DNA from: Anaerotignum propionicum DSM 1682
Lineage (GTDB): Bacteria; Bacillota; Clostridia; Lachnospirales; Anaerotignaceae
DNA length: 64,000 nucleotides
Reading direction: 5' to 3'
Assembly: GCF_001561955.1 (NCBI RefSeq)
Contig: NZ_CP014223.1
Span: 496,001 to 560,000 of the forward strand
Shown here: in pieces, positions 1-7,854 of the stretch
Numbering within the stretch: position 1 is the first letter of the stretch
How the letters are laid out: every line of letters starts with the position of its first letter
Notes under the pieces: model-generated
Databases searched by the model: none
What the model saw: the letters and a program-made list of their open reading frames with translations, nothing else
Told to the model about the DNA's origin: nothing
Position numbers and translations under genes: made by a program

Positions 1-1436
1 CTGTCGTTGGGTTTATTATAGACTACTTTTTCAACGACTGCTTTAAATGCCGCTCTTTTGCCCTCTGTACTCACCTCTTCGTCCTGTAGCAAGGAGACTA
101 TATCTAAGGGCTTATCGTAGGTAGAAGTATTGCCTAAGGTTTGGTGTTGCCGCTGACTTAATGTAGTTCTCTTTTTATTCAGCCGTTCCAATGCGGTATC
201 GGTTTCCATTTTGACTTTTCTGTATTCTTCTAAGGAATCGATACCTGCCAAGTATGCTTCTTTTGCTTTTGCCAATCTTCCTTTTGTTTTACGAACCATT
301 TGATCAATGAATTCTGTCTCATCAATTTCTAGTTTATGCCTAGTTGCATGATATTTCTCTCTTCCTTCGTTTCTAATGGTCACTTCTTGCAGTGATTCAA
401 AGAGTGCCGGAAAAAGACGATTTGAAGATAGGGAATGGGAAATATGGCACTGACCATGGTTATACCTTCCACATTGCAAGTGGAAAGCATCCTTTTTTTT
501 ATAATTTCCCGAGATAGATAGGCTGCAGCCACAGGCAGAGCATTTAATCATACTGCTAATCCAATGCTTTCCTTCTGTTTCCGGACGCTTATGAGAATAG
601 TGGGTTCTTTTTTCTTTTGCTGTACGCATTGCGGCAGCTTCCCAAAGTTCTTCCGAAACCAATGGCTGCCAAGTACCTTTTGCTATCACGCTATCAGGAT
701 TATGAAAATCTCTACGAGTTCGCCCTGTTGGTGTCCAGCGGGAATAACCCTTATAAACAGGATTATTTAAAATGTATTGCACTGTTCTATTTTCGAAAAG
801 GCCACCACGGTGGGTACGAAAGCCCATTTGGTTCAGATGCCGACTGAGGGAATACATACTTTCTTTTCCCAAAGCGTAAGCTTCAAAGAGAAAACGGATC
901 ATAGCTGCTTCTTCGGGAATGGGGGTTAAAACCTTGTTTTCCATGGTATATCCGAAGGGTGGGGGTGCTTGGTATTCTCCCTGATGGGCCTTTTTTACCA
1001 TGGTTTTTTTTACCTCTTCCGATAAATTCAATGAATAATATTCAGCCATTGCTTCTAGCATAGACTCATAAATAACTGCAAATTTATCATCTTGCGGGAT
1101 GGGTTCTCTCACAGAGATTACCTTTACGCCGTCTTTTTTTAACAGGGCTTTATATAGGACTGCATCCTCTTTATTTCTGGCAAAGCGGTCATACTTATGT
1201 ACAATAATGTACTTGATTTTGTTTTGTTTTTTTCGTGTTTGACGAATCATTTCTTGAAATCCGGGTCGTTTTTCTGCACTTCTTCCTGATATTCCTTCAT
1301 CTTTAAAAATAAACGCATTTGGTATTTGAAATCCATTTTTTTCAGCATAAGAAAGAATCTCTTCCAGCTGTACAGCGGGTGAGTAATCCATTTGTTCATC
1401 TGTGGAAACACGTATGTAAGCAGCAGCAAGAATCAT
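1..1436 (-). CDS. Large serine recombinase (site-specific integrase), 3' end outside window
   Basis: The frame is open from an ATG at 1436 to the left edge (about 478 codons, no stop). The N-terminus shows the resolvase catalytic pattern YIRVSTDEQ, with the nucleophile Ser at about residue 11, then KDEGISGRS and KYDRFARN (catalytic-domain Arg residues). A Recombinase domain follows (AHQGEYQAPPPFGY region, then NPVYKGY). Next is a zinc ribbon with CSACGC and a later CGRYNHGQC pair, and then a long charged coiled coil. This order is typical of large serine integrases of phages and conjugative elements and of SpoIVCA-type recombinases. The gene lies at the start of the window with its 5' end facing chromosomal-looking genes, so an attachment site may lie between about 1440 and 1580. 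The element itself would extend leftwards out of view. It appears intact where visible. Confidence 0.93.
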   Translation of the reverse strand, partial: MILAAAYIRVSTDEQMDYSPAVQLEEILSYAEKNGFQIPNAFIFKDEGISGRSAEKRPGFQEMIRQTRKKQNKIKYIIVHKYDRFARNKEDAVLYKALLKKDGVKVISVREPIPQDDKFAVIYESMLEAMAEYYSLNLSEEVKKTMVKKAHQGEYQAPPPFGYTMENKVLTPIPEEAAMIRFLFEAYALGKESMYSLSRHLNQMGFRTHRGGLFENRTVQYILNNPVYKGYSRWTPTGRTRRDFHNPDSVIAKGTWQPLVSEELWEAAAMRTAKEKRTHYSHKRPETEGKHWISSMIKCSACGCSLSISGNYKKKDAFHLQCGRYNHGQCHISHSLSSNRLFPALFESLQEVTIRNEGREKYHATRHKLEIDETEFIDQMVRKTKGRLAKAKEAYLAGIDSLEEYRKVKMETDTALERLNKKRTTLSQRQHQTLGNTSTYDKPLDIVSLLQDEEVSTEGKRAAFKAVVEKVVYNKPND

Positions 1437-1439
1437 AAA

Positions 1440-1481
1440 AAGACCCCCTTTCTTTTTTTGTATGGTAAGAAAGGGGGTCTT
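1440..1481 (-). repeat. Perfect 15-bp inverted repeat covering the recombinase ribosome-binding site
   Basis: AAGACCCCCTTTCTT at 1440-1454 is exactly complementary to 1467-1481, with a 12-base loop. Read on the minus strand, the 3' arm carries the only purine-rich (GGGGG) Shine-Dalgarno-like stretch. It is followed by TTTTT and the ATG of the recombinase. The hairpin could therefore act as a terminator/attenuator or hide the ribosome-binding site. It could also be an arm-type site at the element's edge. Confidence 0.75.
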
Positions 1482-1580
1482 ATGCTTAATTTGATTTACC
1501 TAAACACATGAAAATGCTATGTATGTTGAATGCCACACTTTGTGGATGACAAAAATACGATGTTTCATTGATTCTACTAA

Positions 1581-2180
1581 TTAGTTTGCTTTCTCTTCTT
1601 CGGGCGTCCCGCCAAAAGAGCTGTTCAGATTATCAGCATAGGAGAGAAGTCCACCGGTAATGCCATCTGCAAGATCCTCAGTAGGAATGATTATCCATCC
1701 TGTTTCCTTTTTCTCTAATTGGATATTCACCTCTGTTTCTTTTATTGTTTCTTTATTTGTTTCAAGGGCTTTTGCAAAAGCTTCATTTTGTTTTGCCTCA
1801 AGTGCTTCTGCATCCAAACCGGAGAATGCTAAAGAAAGCAGTTCGCTGAATACTTCTCCCATTACGGTTTTCATATCAATATTTTTAATGGAAGTTTTGA
1901 CAGTAGCCGTTGTATCTTTTGCATCTGTAGAGACTACTTCATAGGTAAGGTTTTTTAAAATAGATTTAATTAGAGTATTGGCTGACTCATCCTCTGTTTC
2001 TGAAAGAATTTCATCATTTTCTTCATTTACGAAGGCTTTTGCAGATGTAAGATCCCCATTTTTGAGAGCATCTAAGTAACTGGCTACTACTTTGTCTGGT
2101 GGATCAATTTTTTCTCCACAACTAATACAGCTAAACGCCATGACGAAAGTAAAAATAACTGCTAAAGATTTTTTGAACAT
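1581..2180 (-). CDS. Putative lipoprotein with DUF4878/DUF5105-like fold
   Basis: The 199-residue protein starts with a lipoprotein signal peptide: MFKKSLAVIF, a hydrophobic core, then SCISCGEK with a lipobox Cys near residue 21. The mature part begins with PPDKVVASYLDALKNGD, which resembles the NTF2-like DUF4878/DUF5105 lipoproteins common in Firmicutes (a helix followed by alternating strands). The rest is acidic, with an alanine-rich helix at about residues 125-150 and a closing IIIPTEDLADGI segment. It is probably anchored on the outer face of the membrane. No partner gene is adjacent. The function is unknown and the family match is from pattern only. Confidence 0.8.
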   Translation of the reverse strand: MFKKSLAVIFTFVMAFSCISCGEKIDPPDKVVASYLDALKNGDLTSAKAFVNEENDEILSETEDESANTLIKSILKNLTYEVVSTDAKDTTATVKTSIKNIDMKTVMGEVFSELLSLAFSGLDAEALEAKQNEAFAKALETNKETIKETEVNIQLEKKETGWIIIPTEDLADGITGGLLSYADNLNSSFGGTPEEEKAN

Positions 2181-2493
2181 AGTTTCCCTCCAAGATAAGT
2201 TGAATAAATTTTTCTCTTTAAATATAGTAGTACTGTAAATCTTTTTTATGCTTTTTTTGAGTATGAAGATTCAGTATGAATGACTTTTATTTTTAGGAAT
2301 TTCCTATGAAGTCAATGACAAAATACCTCCTTTTTATAAACAGTATATCATAATATTACAAAATATTCCATAACGAAATAAATGGTGGATACAAAGATCA
2401 AAAGAGATTTGAAGACTGAGAAAGAGAAATGACTCATCTTTGATGGGCACGAATCAAAGCATAGGACAATTCTGGGGAAACATACCTTAAAAC
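2181..2493. other. Intergenic region, no gene seen
   Basis: AT-rich spacer between the divergent lipoprotein gene and the small plus-strand gene at 2508. I see no convincing RNA gene. The short open frames here lack ribosome-binding sites. Confidence 0.5.
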
Positions 2494-2507
2494 AGGAGGT
2501 GTTGGAT

Positions 2508-2702
2508 TTGCAGAAACCGCTGAAAGTAGATATATATGTTCGTATGAAAGACAAGATAATTCCTTATGAAACATTAAGCTATGATGAAAAAAAAGCATTG
2601 GGAATTCGATTAAGCCGTAGGGGGTTGCAGGCTGCTGCAAGGGTTGATGGGTATAAACTGGAGTTTTTTAACCCACCAGAGATGGATACTGATATTGATT
2701 AA
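2508..2702 (+). CDS. Small conserved-looking protein, unknown function
   Basis: The frame encodes about 64 residues. AGGAGG lies at 2494-2499. A GTG at 2499 overlaps that site, so TTG at 2508 (spacing 8) is the better start. The sequence is QKPLKVDIYVRMKDKI..., then SYDEKKALGIRLSRRGLQAAARVDGYKLEFF. The strong ribosome-binding site and the amphipathic, non-random sequence support a real gene. I do not recognise the family. It stands alone between minus-strand genes. Confidence 0.6.
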   Translation: MQKPLKVDIYVRMKDKIIPYETLSYDEKKALGIRLSRRGLQAAARVDGYKLEFFNPPEMDTDID

Positions 2703-2943
2703 CCCAAAGAGATTCATTTAGGAAGAGGCATTTACTTGGTATGATTTTATGAAAAAATTTTTCGGCAGTAGAAAGATAGAACTTTTATATTCAGGATGGG
2801 ATACATAGGGCATTTGATGTAATTTGTTTTTGGGGGACGTATGAAGAAAGTTTATTTCATAATTAGGAAAAGGAGTAAACGATTAATGAATCAGGTGGGG
2901 ACGTCTGCTTCGTTGCAGAAAAAAAGGAGCCGAAGCTCCTTAG

Positions 2944-3117
2944 TTAATCATCTCCGCGGAGTAAGTTTTCCGCGTAATCCTTTAGATTCTCCATGGAGCA
3001 AACACCATTGGCTCTCGTGCTGATTTGTTCACGAACATAATCCGGGAGTTTATCAAAGTATTGTTTCGCATTTTTATCATTCTGGAAAAGATCATACATA
3101 TCGTTATATTTTTGCAT
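2944..3117 (-). CDS. Small clostridial protein, 57 residues
   Basis: Translation from the ATG at 3117 gives MQKYNDMYDLFQNDKNAKQY, then FDKLPDYVREQISTRA, ending ENLLRGDD. GAGAGGTGATAAG upstream is a good ribosome-binding site. The pattern (short helix, 'YFDKLPDYVREQI', then 'LKDYAENLL') matches a recurrent class of small helical proteins in Clostridia whose role is unknown. It lies 16 bases downstream of another small minus-strand gene with a very similar GAGGTG ribosome-binding site. Confidence 0.7.
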   Translation of the reverse strand: MQKYNDMYDLFQNDKNAKQYFDKLPDYVREQISTRANGVCSMENLKDYAENLLRGDD

Positions 3118-3133
3118 CTTATCACCTCTCGTC

Positions 3134-3274
3134 TTATAAATCTTGTAAATCTACCGCAGGCATATTGTTTTCAATATTGTCTCTAGCTAAGTCCGTATCA
3201 ATAACTGGATAGGATTTAGAGATAGGTTTTTCAACTTCACCATCTACCGGCAGTTGTCTTTTCTTTTCATCCAT
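3134..3274 (-). CDS. Small acidic protein, 46 residues, unknown
   Basis: The ATG at 3274 follows CCGAGGTGAAATAA, a clear ribosome-binding site. The product begins MDEKKRQLPVDGEVEKPISK and ends NNMPAVDLQDL. It is charged, probably extended, and has no membrane segment or Cys. It sits just upstream of the 57-residue gene, so the two are probably co-transcribed. I do not recognise it. Confidence 0.55.
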   Translation of the reverse strand: MDEKKRQLPVDGEVEKPISKSYPVIDTDLARDNIENNMPAVDLQDL

Positions 3275-3407
3275 TTATTTCACCTCGGCTTTAGGGTAAC
3301 CAAAAAGGTAGCATTTATGTTATATCTCAGGATGAAAATTTTGAGGAAAAACTCTAGTTAAAAAAAACACCCGAGGAGTGACTTTAAAAAGATATGTATT
3401 TTATGAC

Positions 3408-3569
3408 TTATATAATATCATTTTGAGATCTGCGCGCCAAAATAGCAGTGATGGCATCACTTAATAAAGATAAATCTGCACTTAATATTTCCAATTCCTC
3501 ATCAGAAAGGCATTCGGATATTTGACAAGCCAGCAATGTAATTGCCACAATATCAGGACAGTTTTCCAT
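3408..3569 (-). CDS. DUF6774-like small protein
   Basis: The ATG at 3569 follows TGAGGTGATTACC. The 53-residue product reads MENCPDIVAITLLACQISEC, then LSDEELEILSADLSLLSDAI. The combination of an N-terminal Asn-Cys, an alanine/isoleucine-rich helix, 'CLSDEEL' and 'LLxxLSDAIxxI' resembles the DUF6774 family of small clostridial proteins. It is probably helical with two conserved Cys. No function is known. It has the same orientation and the same ribosome-binding-site style as the two preceding small genes. Confidence 0.65.
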   Translation of the reverse strand: MENCPDIVAITLLACQISECLSDEELEILSADLSLLSDAITAILARRSQNDII

Positions 3570-3930
3570 GGTAATCACCTCAATGCAATATATGATAAAG
3601 TGGAGTGAATTAAAACAAAATTCAGGAAACAGTAGATATTATATGGTGGCTTTCTTTAAGAAGGGTGGGCTGTGAAAATTTTGAAAGAGTGTATCTAATT
3701 ATACGAATTATACGAAGCAATGAGCTGATGCAATGGATGGGGCGGTCAGAGTGATATATAGAACAAGCTATTTTTAAAAGTCAAAACACGATGTAGTTTT
3801 CTAGGGCGATACTATTAGATATTGGAGCTATATTAAATTATATAGGTAGAAAAATTTATACGACTAGTATATAATTACAAATAATGGTTGTTTCTATTGA
3901 AAAACGTATTAAAAAATATAATTGAAGATT
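3570..3930. other. Intergenic region, no gene seen
   Basis: AT-rich region upstream of the isochorismatase-family gene. No convincing gene, RNA or palindrome was found. A usable ribosome-binding site (AGGAGGAAG) appears only at its right end, for the next gene. Confidence 0.5.
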
Positions 3931-3945
3931 TAGGAGGAAGAAGCT

Positions 3946-4638
3946 TTGAAGGAAAATCCAACACACTCTGCACTTATTGTTATAGATATGGAAAATGGAT
4001 TCATTGAACCCCAAAGTGCCCATTGTATTCATGGAGCGCAGGGAACAATTCCTAATTGTGTGAAAGCAATTTCCAAGGCTCGAATGATTGGGATTCCAAT
4101 ATTTTTTGTAAAGCGGATTTACCGTGGCGACGGCAGCGATGTAGAGTTATCACGTTTTGAGAAATGGAAGGAAGGGGGGCGTGCAATGACACCCGGCTCA
4201 CAAGGATTGTGCAGTGCCCAGGCCCCTGAGGGTCTAAGGCCGATCGCTGGAGATTATACCATCATCAAGCCCCGCTGGAGTGCTTTTTTTCATACAGAGC
4301 TGGATTTAATTCTACGCCGTTTGAATATAAAGACTGTAATTTTGATTGGTACTACAACACCGAATTGTATTCGCACCACTGCTTTTGATGCAGACTCTTT
4401 GGAGTACAATGTAGTTATCTTAGAAGATTGTTGCTCTTCCCAGACGGAGGAAATTCAAAGAGCCAATATAGATGATCTTCGGCGAATGGGTGCTGTGATT
4501 ATGGACAGCCCAGAGTTTGAGAAATATGGAGCTGAGAATGCTCCTAATCTTCAATTACAGGTGCGCACAGAGATGTTGCGGGACAATCAAGATCCTGAGC
4601 CTTTCAAAGAAAATCACTCATGGACAGATTTATGGTGA
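3946..4638 (+). CDS. Isochorismatase-family cysteine hydrolase
   Basis: The 230-residue protein has the family triad: Asp14 in LIVIDMENGF, Lys108 in IIKPRWSAF, and the nucleophile Cys141 in TTPNCIRTTA after a GT/T cis-peptide region. The fold is the Rossmann-like cysteine hydrolase used by nicotinamidases, N-carbamoylsarcosine amidases and isochorismatases. The YRGDGSDVE stretch and the extended C-terminal tail (about residues 195-230) are more like uncharacterised clostridial members than true nicotinamidases. The start is TTG at 3946, seven bases after AGGAGGAAG. No pathway genes surround it, so the substrate cannot be assigned. It is probably cytoplasmic and monocistronic. Confidence 0.9.
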   Translation: MKENPTHSALIVIDMENGFIEPQSAHCIHGAQGTIPNCVKAISKARMIGIPIFFVKRIYRGDGSDVELSRFEKWKEGGRAMTPGSQGLCSAQAPEGLRPIAGDYTIIKPRWSAFFHTELDLILRRLNIKTVILIGTTTPNCIRTTAFDADSLEYNVVILEDCCSSQTEEIQRANIDDLRRMGAVIMDSPEFEKYGAENAPNLQLQVRTEMLRDNQDPEPFKENHSWTDLW

Positions 4639-4690
4639 TAGCTACAAATGGAGTAGGTTTTCATGAAGAGCACGGAGTATTCGCTTCACG

Positions 4691-4879
4691 TTATTTATGA
4701 TATAAGCCCTTTATTTTTGGCGGATCAAAGCAAAATGTTTCAAGGCAAGGTATCAACGTATGGACATATATCCTCATGGAGTATGGGCCACCATATTGTT
4801 CCAACATGATTTTAGCTAAACGAGCATCTGGTTTTTTAATTTTAATTGGAAATTCCAGTTTTTTTTCATAAATCCACAT
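4691..4879 (-). pseudogene. cotJC: cotJC fragment (N-terminal remnant of Mn-catalase-like coat protein)
   Basis: The frame starts MWIYEKKLEFPIKIKKPDAR and continues LAKIMLEQYGGP, which is the conserved start of CotJC. It then departs into an unrelated tail (YSMRIYVHTLIP...) and stops at 62 residues. Full CotJC is roughly 190 residues, with a di-manganese catalase four-helix bundle that is absent here. The gene keeps a good ribosome-binding site (GAAAGGAG) and lies one base from cotJB. A deletion that removed about two thirds of the gene, or a frameshift plus deletion, best explains it. The convergent isochorismatase gene ends 53 bases away and may have been brought in by the same event. Confidence 0.75.
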
Positions 4880-5164
4880 TTACATACACTCCTTTCCTGC
4901 AAAAGAAACGTTAGCTTCTTTCTGCCAAGGCCAAGGATTATCTTTCCATTGCCAATTTTTCGTATCAACGGCATAGCTGCGGAAGGAGCAAAGAGGGCCA
5001 AATTTTTCTTCATATTTTAGACGAAGGGCATCTGCAGCGGTAATGACCTGGTTATACGTATCAATTGCCTCAGTATGATCTGGGTGGGTGTTCAAAAATA
5101 GACCTAGGTCAAGAGAGATAAAATCTAACTCCATCAATTTTGTCAACATATCATCTTGTGTCAT
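4880..5164 (-). CDS. cotJB: Spore coat protein CotJB
   Basis: The 94-residue protein matches CotJB: MLTKLMELDFISLDLGLFLNTHPDH, then 'YNQVITAADALRLKYEEKFGPL', ending in the aromatic WQWKDNPWPWQKEA tail. CotJB is a small inner-coat component made in the mother cell and assembled with CotJA and CotJC. The start is ATG 5164 after AAAGGAGG. The gene is 3 bases from cotJA and abuts the cotJC remnant, so the operon order cotJA-cotJB-cotJC is kept. Its normal partner CotJC is truncated here. Confidence 0.93.
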   Translation of the reverse strand: MTQDDMLTKLMELDFISLDLGLFLNTHPDHTEAIDTYNQVITAADALRLKYEEKFGPLCSFRSYAVDTKNWQWKDNPWPWQKEANVSFAGKECM

Positions 5165-5167
5165 TGT

Positions 5168-5419
5168 TTAAACCTCCTTTGCAAAGCGATATAGATGCCA
5201 ACCTGAACAATATGGTACTACTAAATCATAGAAAGCTGTTCCGCATACAAGGCTTTGAGCTTTATCCATGGGCTCCATATAAGGCTGAAAAGGTACGTAT
5301 GCCTGTGCCAATTCCATGGATTCTTCAATGATAACACTATAATCGGAAACCATGTTTTTGGGTTTTTGACCAACAGAGGTACAGTCGCTGGGAACGAAAT
5401 TCTTACACATTTCCTTCAT
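5168..5419 (-). CDS. cotJA: Spore coat-associated protein CotJA
   Basis: The 83-residue protein carries the CotJA signature: a central AQAYVPFQPYMEPMDKAQSLVCGTAF motif with the repeated aromatic/proline pattern, followed by a short C-terminus with VPYCSGWHLYRFAKEV. The first gene of the cotJ operon, it starts at ATG 5419 after AGGAGG (spacing 9). The product is a mother-cell coat protein. Sporulation-specific control by SigE is expected from the family; I could not identify the promoter confidently. Confidence 0.92.
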   Translation of the reverse strand: MKEMCKNFVPSDCTSVGQKPKNMVSDYSVIIEESMELAQAYVPFQPYMEPMDKAQSLVCGTAFYDLVVPYCSGWHLYRFAKEV

Positions 5420-5535
5420 AATGAAATGCCTCCTTCTTCAATTTACAATATTATGATATGGGGGAATATTGATATAGTGCAAGGACTAAAATGATGAAAT
5501 TACCTTGGCTTATGGGGAAAAATCAGAAGGTTCCT

Positions 5536-5582
5536 AAATAAAAAACACTTCTATTGAAGTGTTTCACTTAACAGAAGTGTTT
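5536..5582 (-). terminator. Terminator downstream of bioY
   Basis: On the minus strand the sequence reads AACACTTC-AATA-GAAGTGTT followed by TTTTATTT. A second copy of the half-arm (CACTTC/GAAGTG) on the bioY side allows alternative pairings. Confidence 0.75.
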
Positions 5583-5605
5583 TTTGATATGTAGTGAATG
5601 AAGCC

Positions 5606-6130
5606 TTATGATTTAAGATAGTATTGTATTTTCCGCCCCAGAATACAAGAAAGGAAAATCTTAACAATATCCAAAGGGATGAAAACAAAGGCTCCCATGG
5701 GTAATGTTGAAAGAAAAGAGGCGTTTGTTACTTTTGATAACCAAAAAGTTCCGATGGAATAGGTAGCTAGGGTGCCCAGCAAAGCCCCCATCATTTGCAG
5801 TGTAGGGGAGTCGGGAAACTTTCTTACAAAATAGGCGCTGATGGCAACTAAAAAAAGATATCCCACCAAATAGCCGCCGCCGGGGCCTGCAAATTTAGCA
5901 AAACCAGCGGTGTATCCGGAAAATACCGGAATGCCAATGGAACCAATAAATAAATACAAGGCAGTTGCTGCAATTGCCTGTTTTGGCTTCAAAACATAGG
6001 CAGACAAATAAAGAGCAAAGGTACATAGCGTTAGCGCCACTGGACTAAAAGGGATTGGAATGCTGATAGGGGCTAAAATACAAATGATTGCGGTCATAAG
6101 TGAGATTGTTGCTAATTCTTTTGTTCTCAT
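5606..6130 (-). CDS. bioY: Biotin transporter BioY (S component of ECF transporter)
   Basis: The 174-residue integral membrane protein has about six hydrophobic segments and typical BioY motifs: ICILAPISIPIPFSPVALTL near the N-terminus, FAKFAGPGGGYLVGY around residues 80-95, and FIPLDIVKIFLS near the C-terminus. It binds biotin and works with the shared energy-coupling module (EcfAAT), which is not encoded here. The start is ATG 6130 after AAAGGAG. It is monocistronic. The promoter region carries BirA half-sites, so repression by biotin-loaded BirA is expected. Confidence 0.95.
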   Translation of the reverse strand: MRTKELATISLMTAIICILAPISIPIPFSPVALTLCTFALYLSAYVLKPKQAIAATALYLFIGSIGIPVFSGYTAGFAKFAGPGGGYLVGYLFLVAISAYFVRKFPDSPTLQMMGALLGTLATYSIGTFWLSKVTNASFLSTLPMGAFVFIPLDIVKIFLSCILGRKIQYYLKS

Positions 6131-6160
6131 TGTAAACTCCTTTTGCAGTTTTTAAAAGGA

Positions 6161-6214
6161 TTGTAAACCTTTAAGGGGAGATTTGTCAACTTTAATGATG
6201 AAAAAGGTTTACAA
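6161..6214 (-). promoter_or_regulatory. bioY promoter with BirA operator
   Basis: On the minus strand, a -35 TTGACA (6184-6189) and a -10 TACAAT sit 18 bases apart. Overlapping them is TTGTCAAC-N16-GTTTACAA (6183-6214), which fits the Firmicute BirA operator. A further half-site TTGTAAACC lies at 6161-6169 and another (TTGTAAACT) at 6130-6138 next to the start codon. This arrangement predicts repression of bioY when biotin is abundant. Confidence 0.85.
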
Positions 6215-6297
6215 TTAAAATTTAAGAAAAAGTTTTATGACGAATATAAAAATCTATGATAAACTTGAAATAGGCTTTTTGCGAAAGGATGATTTTG

Positions 6298-6750
6298 ATG
6301 AGCAGAAAATGTATACATTGTGGTCAGAATGTTGGTGAAGTAGATGTTTATTGCATAAACTGCGGAAATATACTAAACAAGACTGAAAAAAAAGGGGAAA
6401 AGACCCAAGTGCAAGAAGCTTTGCCTAGGGATGACATCTATGCGCCCCTATCAGTAGGAGATTATCTGTTTATTGGTTTCATTTTAATGATTCCTATCAT
6501 CAACATAATTGTTTTTTTCATATGGGCTTTTGATAAATATAGTAATGTAAATCGAAGAAATTTGGCGAAAGCAGGACTGATTTATCTCGGCATCTGCGTT
6601 GCTTTACTTACCATTTTGGGGGTTGGCATGTTTCGTGCAGTGCAATTGGACCAGCAATTTTATCCTGAAGAAAGATATTATGAATATGACAGGGAATTCC
6701 CTGATTTCGATGACTGGACGCAGCTCCCGTTTGACGCAAAGGAAACCTAA
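6298..6750 (+). CDS. Zinc-ribbon membrane protein, unknown function
   Basis: The 150-residue product begins with a zinc ribbon, CIHCGQNV...YCINCGNIL (two CxxC pairs within the first 25 residues). A charged linker follows, then two hydrophobic helices (about YLFIGFILMIPIINIIVFFIWAF and LAKAGLIYLGICVALLTILGVGMF) and an acidic aromatic tail ending near DDWTQLPFD. This zinc-ribbon plus two-TM layout is common in clostridial proteins of unknown role. ATG 6298 is chosen over ATG 6289 because AAAGG at 6284-6288 gives a spacing of 9 to it. No operon partner. Confidence 0.8.
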   Translation: MSRKCIHCGQNVGEVDVYCINCGNILNKTEKKGEKTQVQEALPRDDIYAPLSVGDYLFIGFILMIPIINIIVFFIWAFDKYSNVNRRNLAKAGLIYLGICVALLTILGVGMFRAVQLDQQFYPEERYYEYDREFPDFDDWTQLPFDAKET

Positions 6751-7630
6751 GTGTATGATTCCTCGTGTATTTCCCGAAAAATAATATGATTTTGCAGTTA
6801 TCAATTTATATAGACAGATATCTCTCGTATAGCGGAAGATCATGAGTTGATTATAGAAAAATAAAGGTACAAAAAAGGATTTAGTTAATTTTATTATATA
6901 TTAATGAAAGAATAGCTAATTATGATCTTTATGTGGAGGGAACAATGCTAAGATTGGGTAGAAGATTTGATTTGAGTGAATCGGTGCAGAGGAAAGGCTC
7001 GGATTATTTTCAGGTTCTTCTTTTTTAAATATTTACAACCAAACAGCGAAAAGAAAATAGAGCGTTACCGTTCTAAGCTGTTAAAGATTTACTTAATTTT
7101 AGACTTTCTTATTATTTTTTTAGATTGGTTTGAAGGCAGACGGAGAAGGTGTAAAAGCATCAAAAAATAATAAATGCTTTAAAAGAGAAATAGCTAATTA
7201 AAAATAAGTTTTATGGGAAAAAAGCTATTATTTCGGATGCGAATCTTTTTAGTAGTATTGACTATGAGTTGTATGACAATAGGAGGGAGAAAATTTTTGC
7301 TTCCATGCGAAATATATTGACATAGAAAAGACAATAGTGTAAAGTAAAGAAGGACAAAAAAGCTAGAGTTGCACATACCTTTGGGGTATTGTGTACTTTT
7401 TTAGAGTATATATCTTGCATACTAAATATTAGTCAGTTTTCATTTTATTATGTTTATTTGGGCAAATAAATATGAGAAAATATCGGCAACAAGGAAGAAA
7501 ACAAGGTATATGTGCTTATAGAAGTACAATTTGCAAAATGGCTTTTTGTGGTTTTTTTTATGCTAATTTCGCTGAAAAATACGGCGGTATTACCATAAAA
7601 CGTGGTCGTTTTTTATGGAATATTTATTAA
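6751..7630. other. Long AT-rich intergenic region; one weak small ORF
   Basis: About 0.9 kb with no recognisable gene. The only candidate is a 27-codon frame at 6945-7028 (MLRLGRRFDLSESVQRKG...) preceded by GTGGAGGG, which I regard as weak. Other open frames here are poly-Lys/Phe products of AT-rich DNA without ribosome-binding sites. Confidence 0.45.
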
Positions 7631-7638
7631 CAAATGAG

Positions 7639-7667
7639 TTGACAATTTTTAAACAAAAATGTTATAT
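7639..7667 (+). promoter_or_regulatory. Strong promoter for the bcd-etfBA operon
   Basis: TTGACA (7639-7644), a 17-base spacer and TTATAT (7662-7667). The transcript would have an unusually long leader of about 180 bases. That leader contains two copies of ACAACGTTAA 14 bases apart (7738-7747, 7752-7761) and a small hairpin near 7801-7820 before AGGAGG. Confidence 0.8.
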
Positions 7668-7854
7668 TCATGATGGACGTGCGAAAGGCATTTTCTTATT
7701 GTGCAAGCGATCTTGAAATGTATTTGAACGTCTTGTAACAACGTTAATGCGACAACGTTAAGAAGTAGCAAGTGAAGTTGTAGGTTATTAAATAAAATGA
7801 TTGATGGCCCGCATCGATTGTTTTAAAATTTTTTAAAAATAGGAGGAATATTAA

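Noticed and set aside
6976-7170. 64-codon frame rich in Lys/Arg/Phe
   Set aside because: No start with a ribosome-binding site and composition expected from AT-rich DNA.
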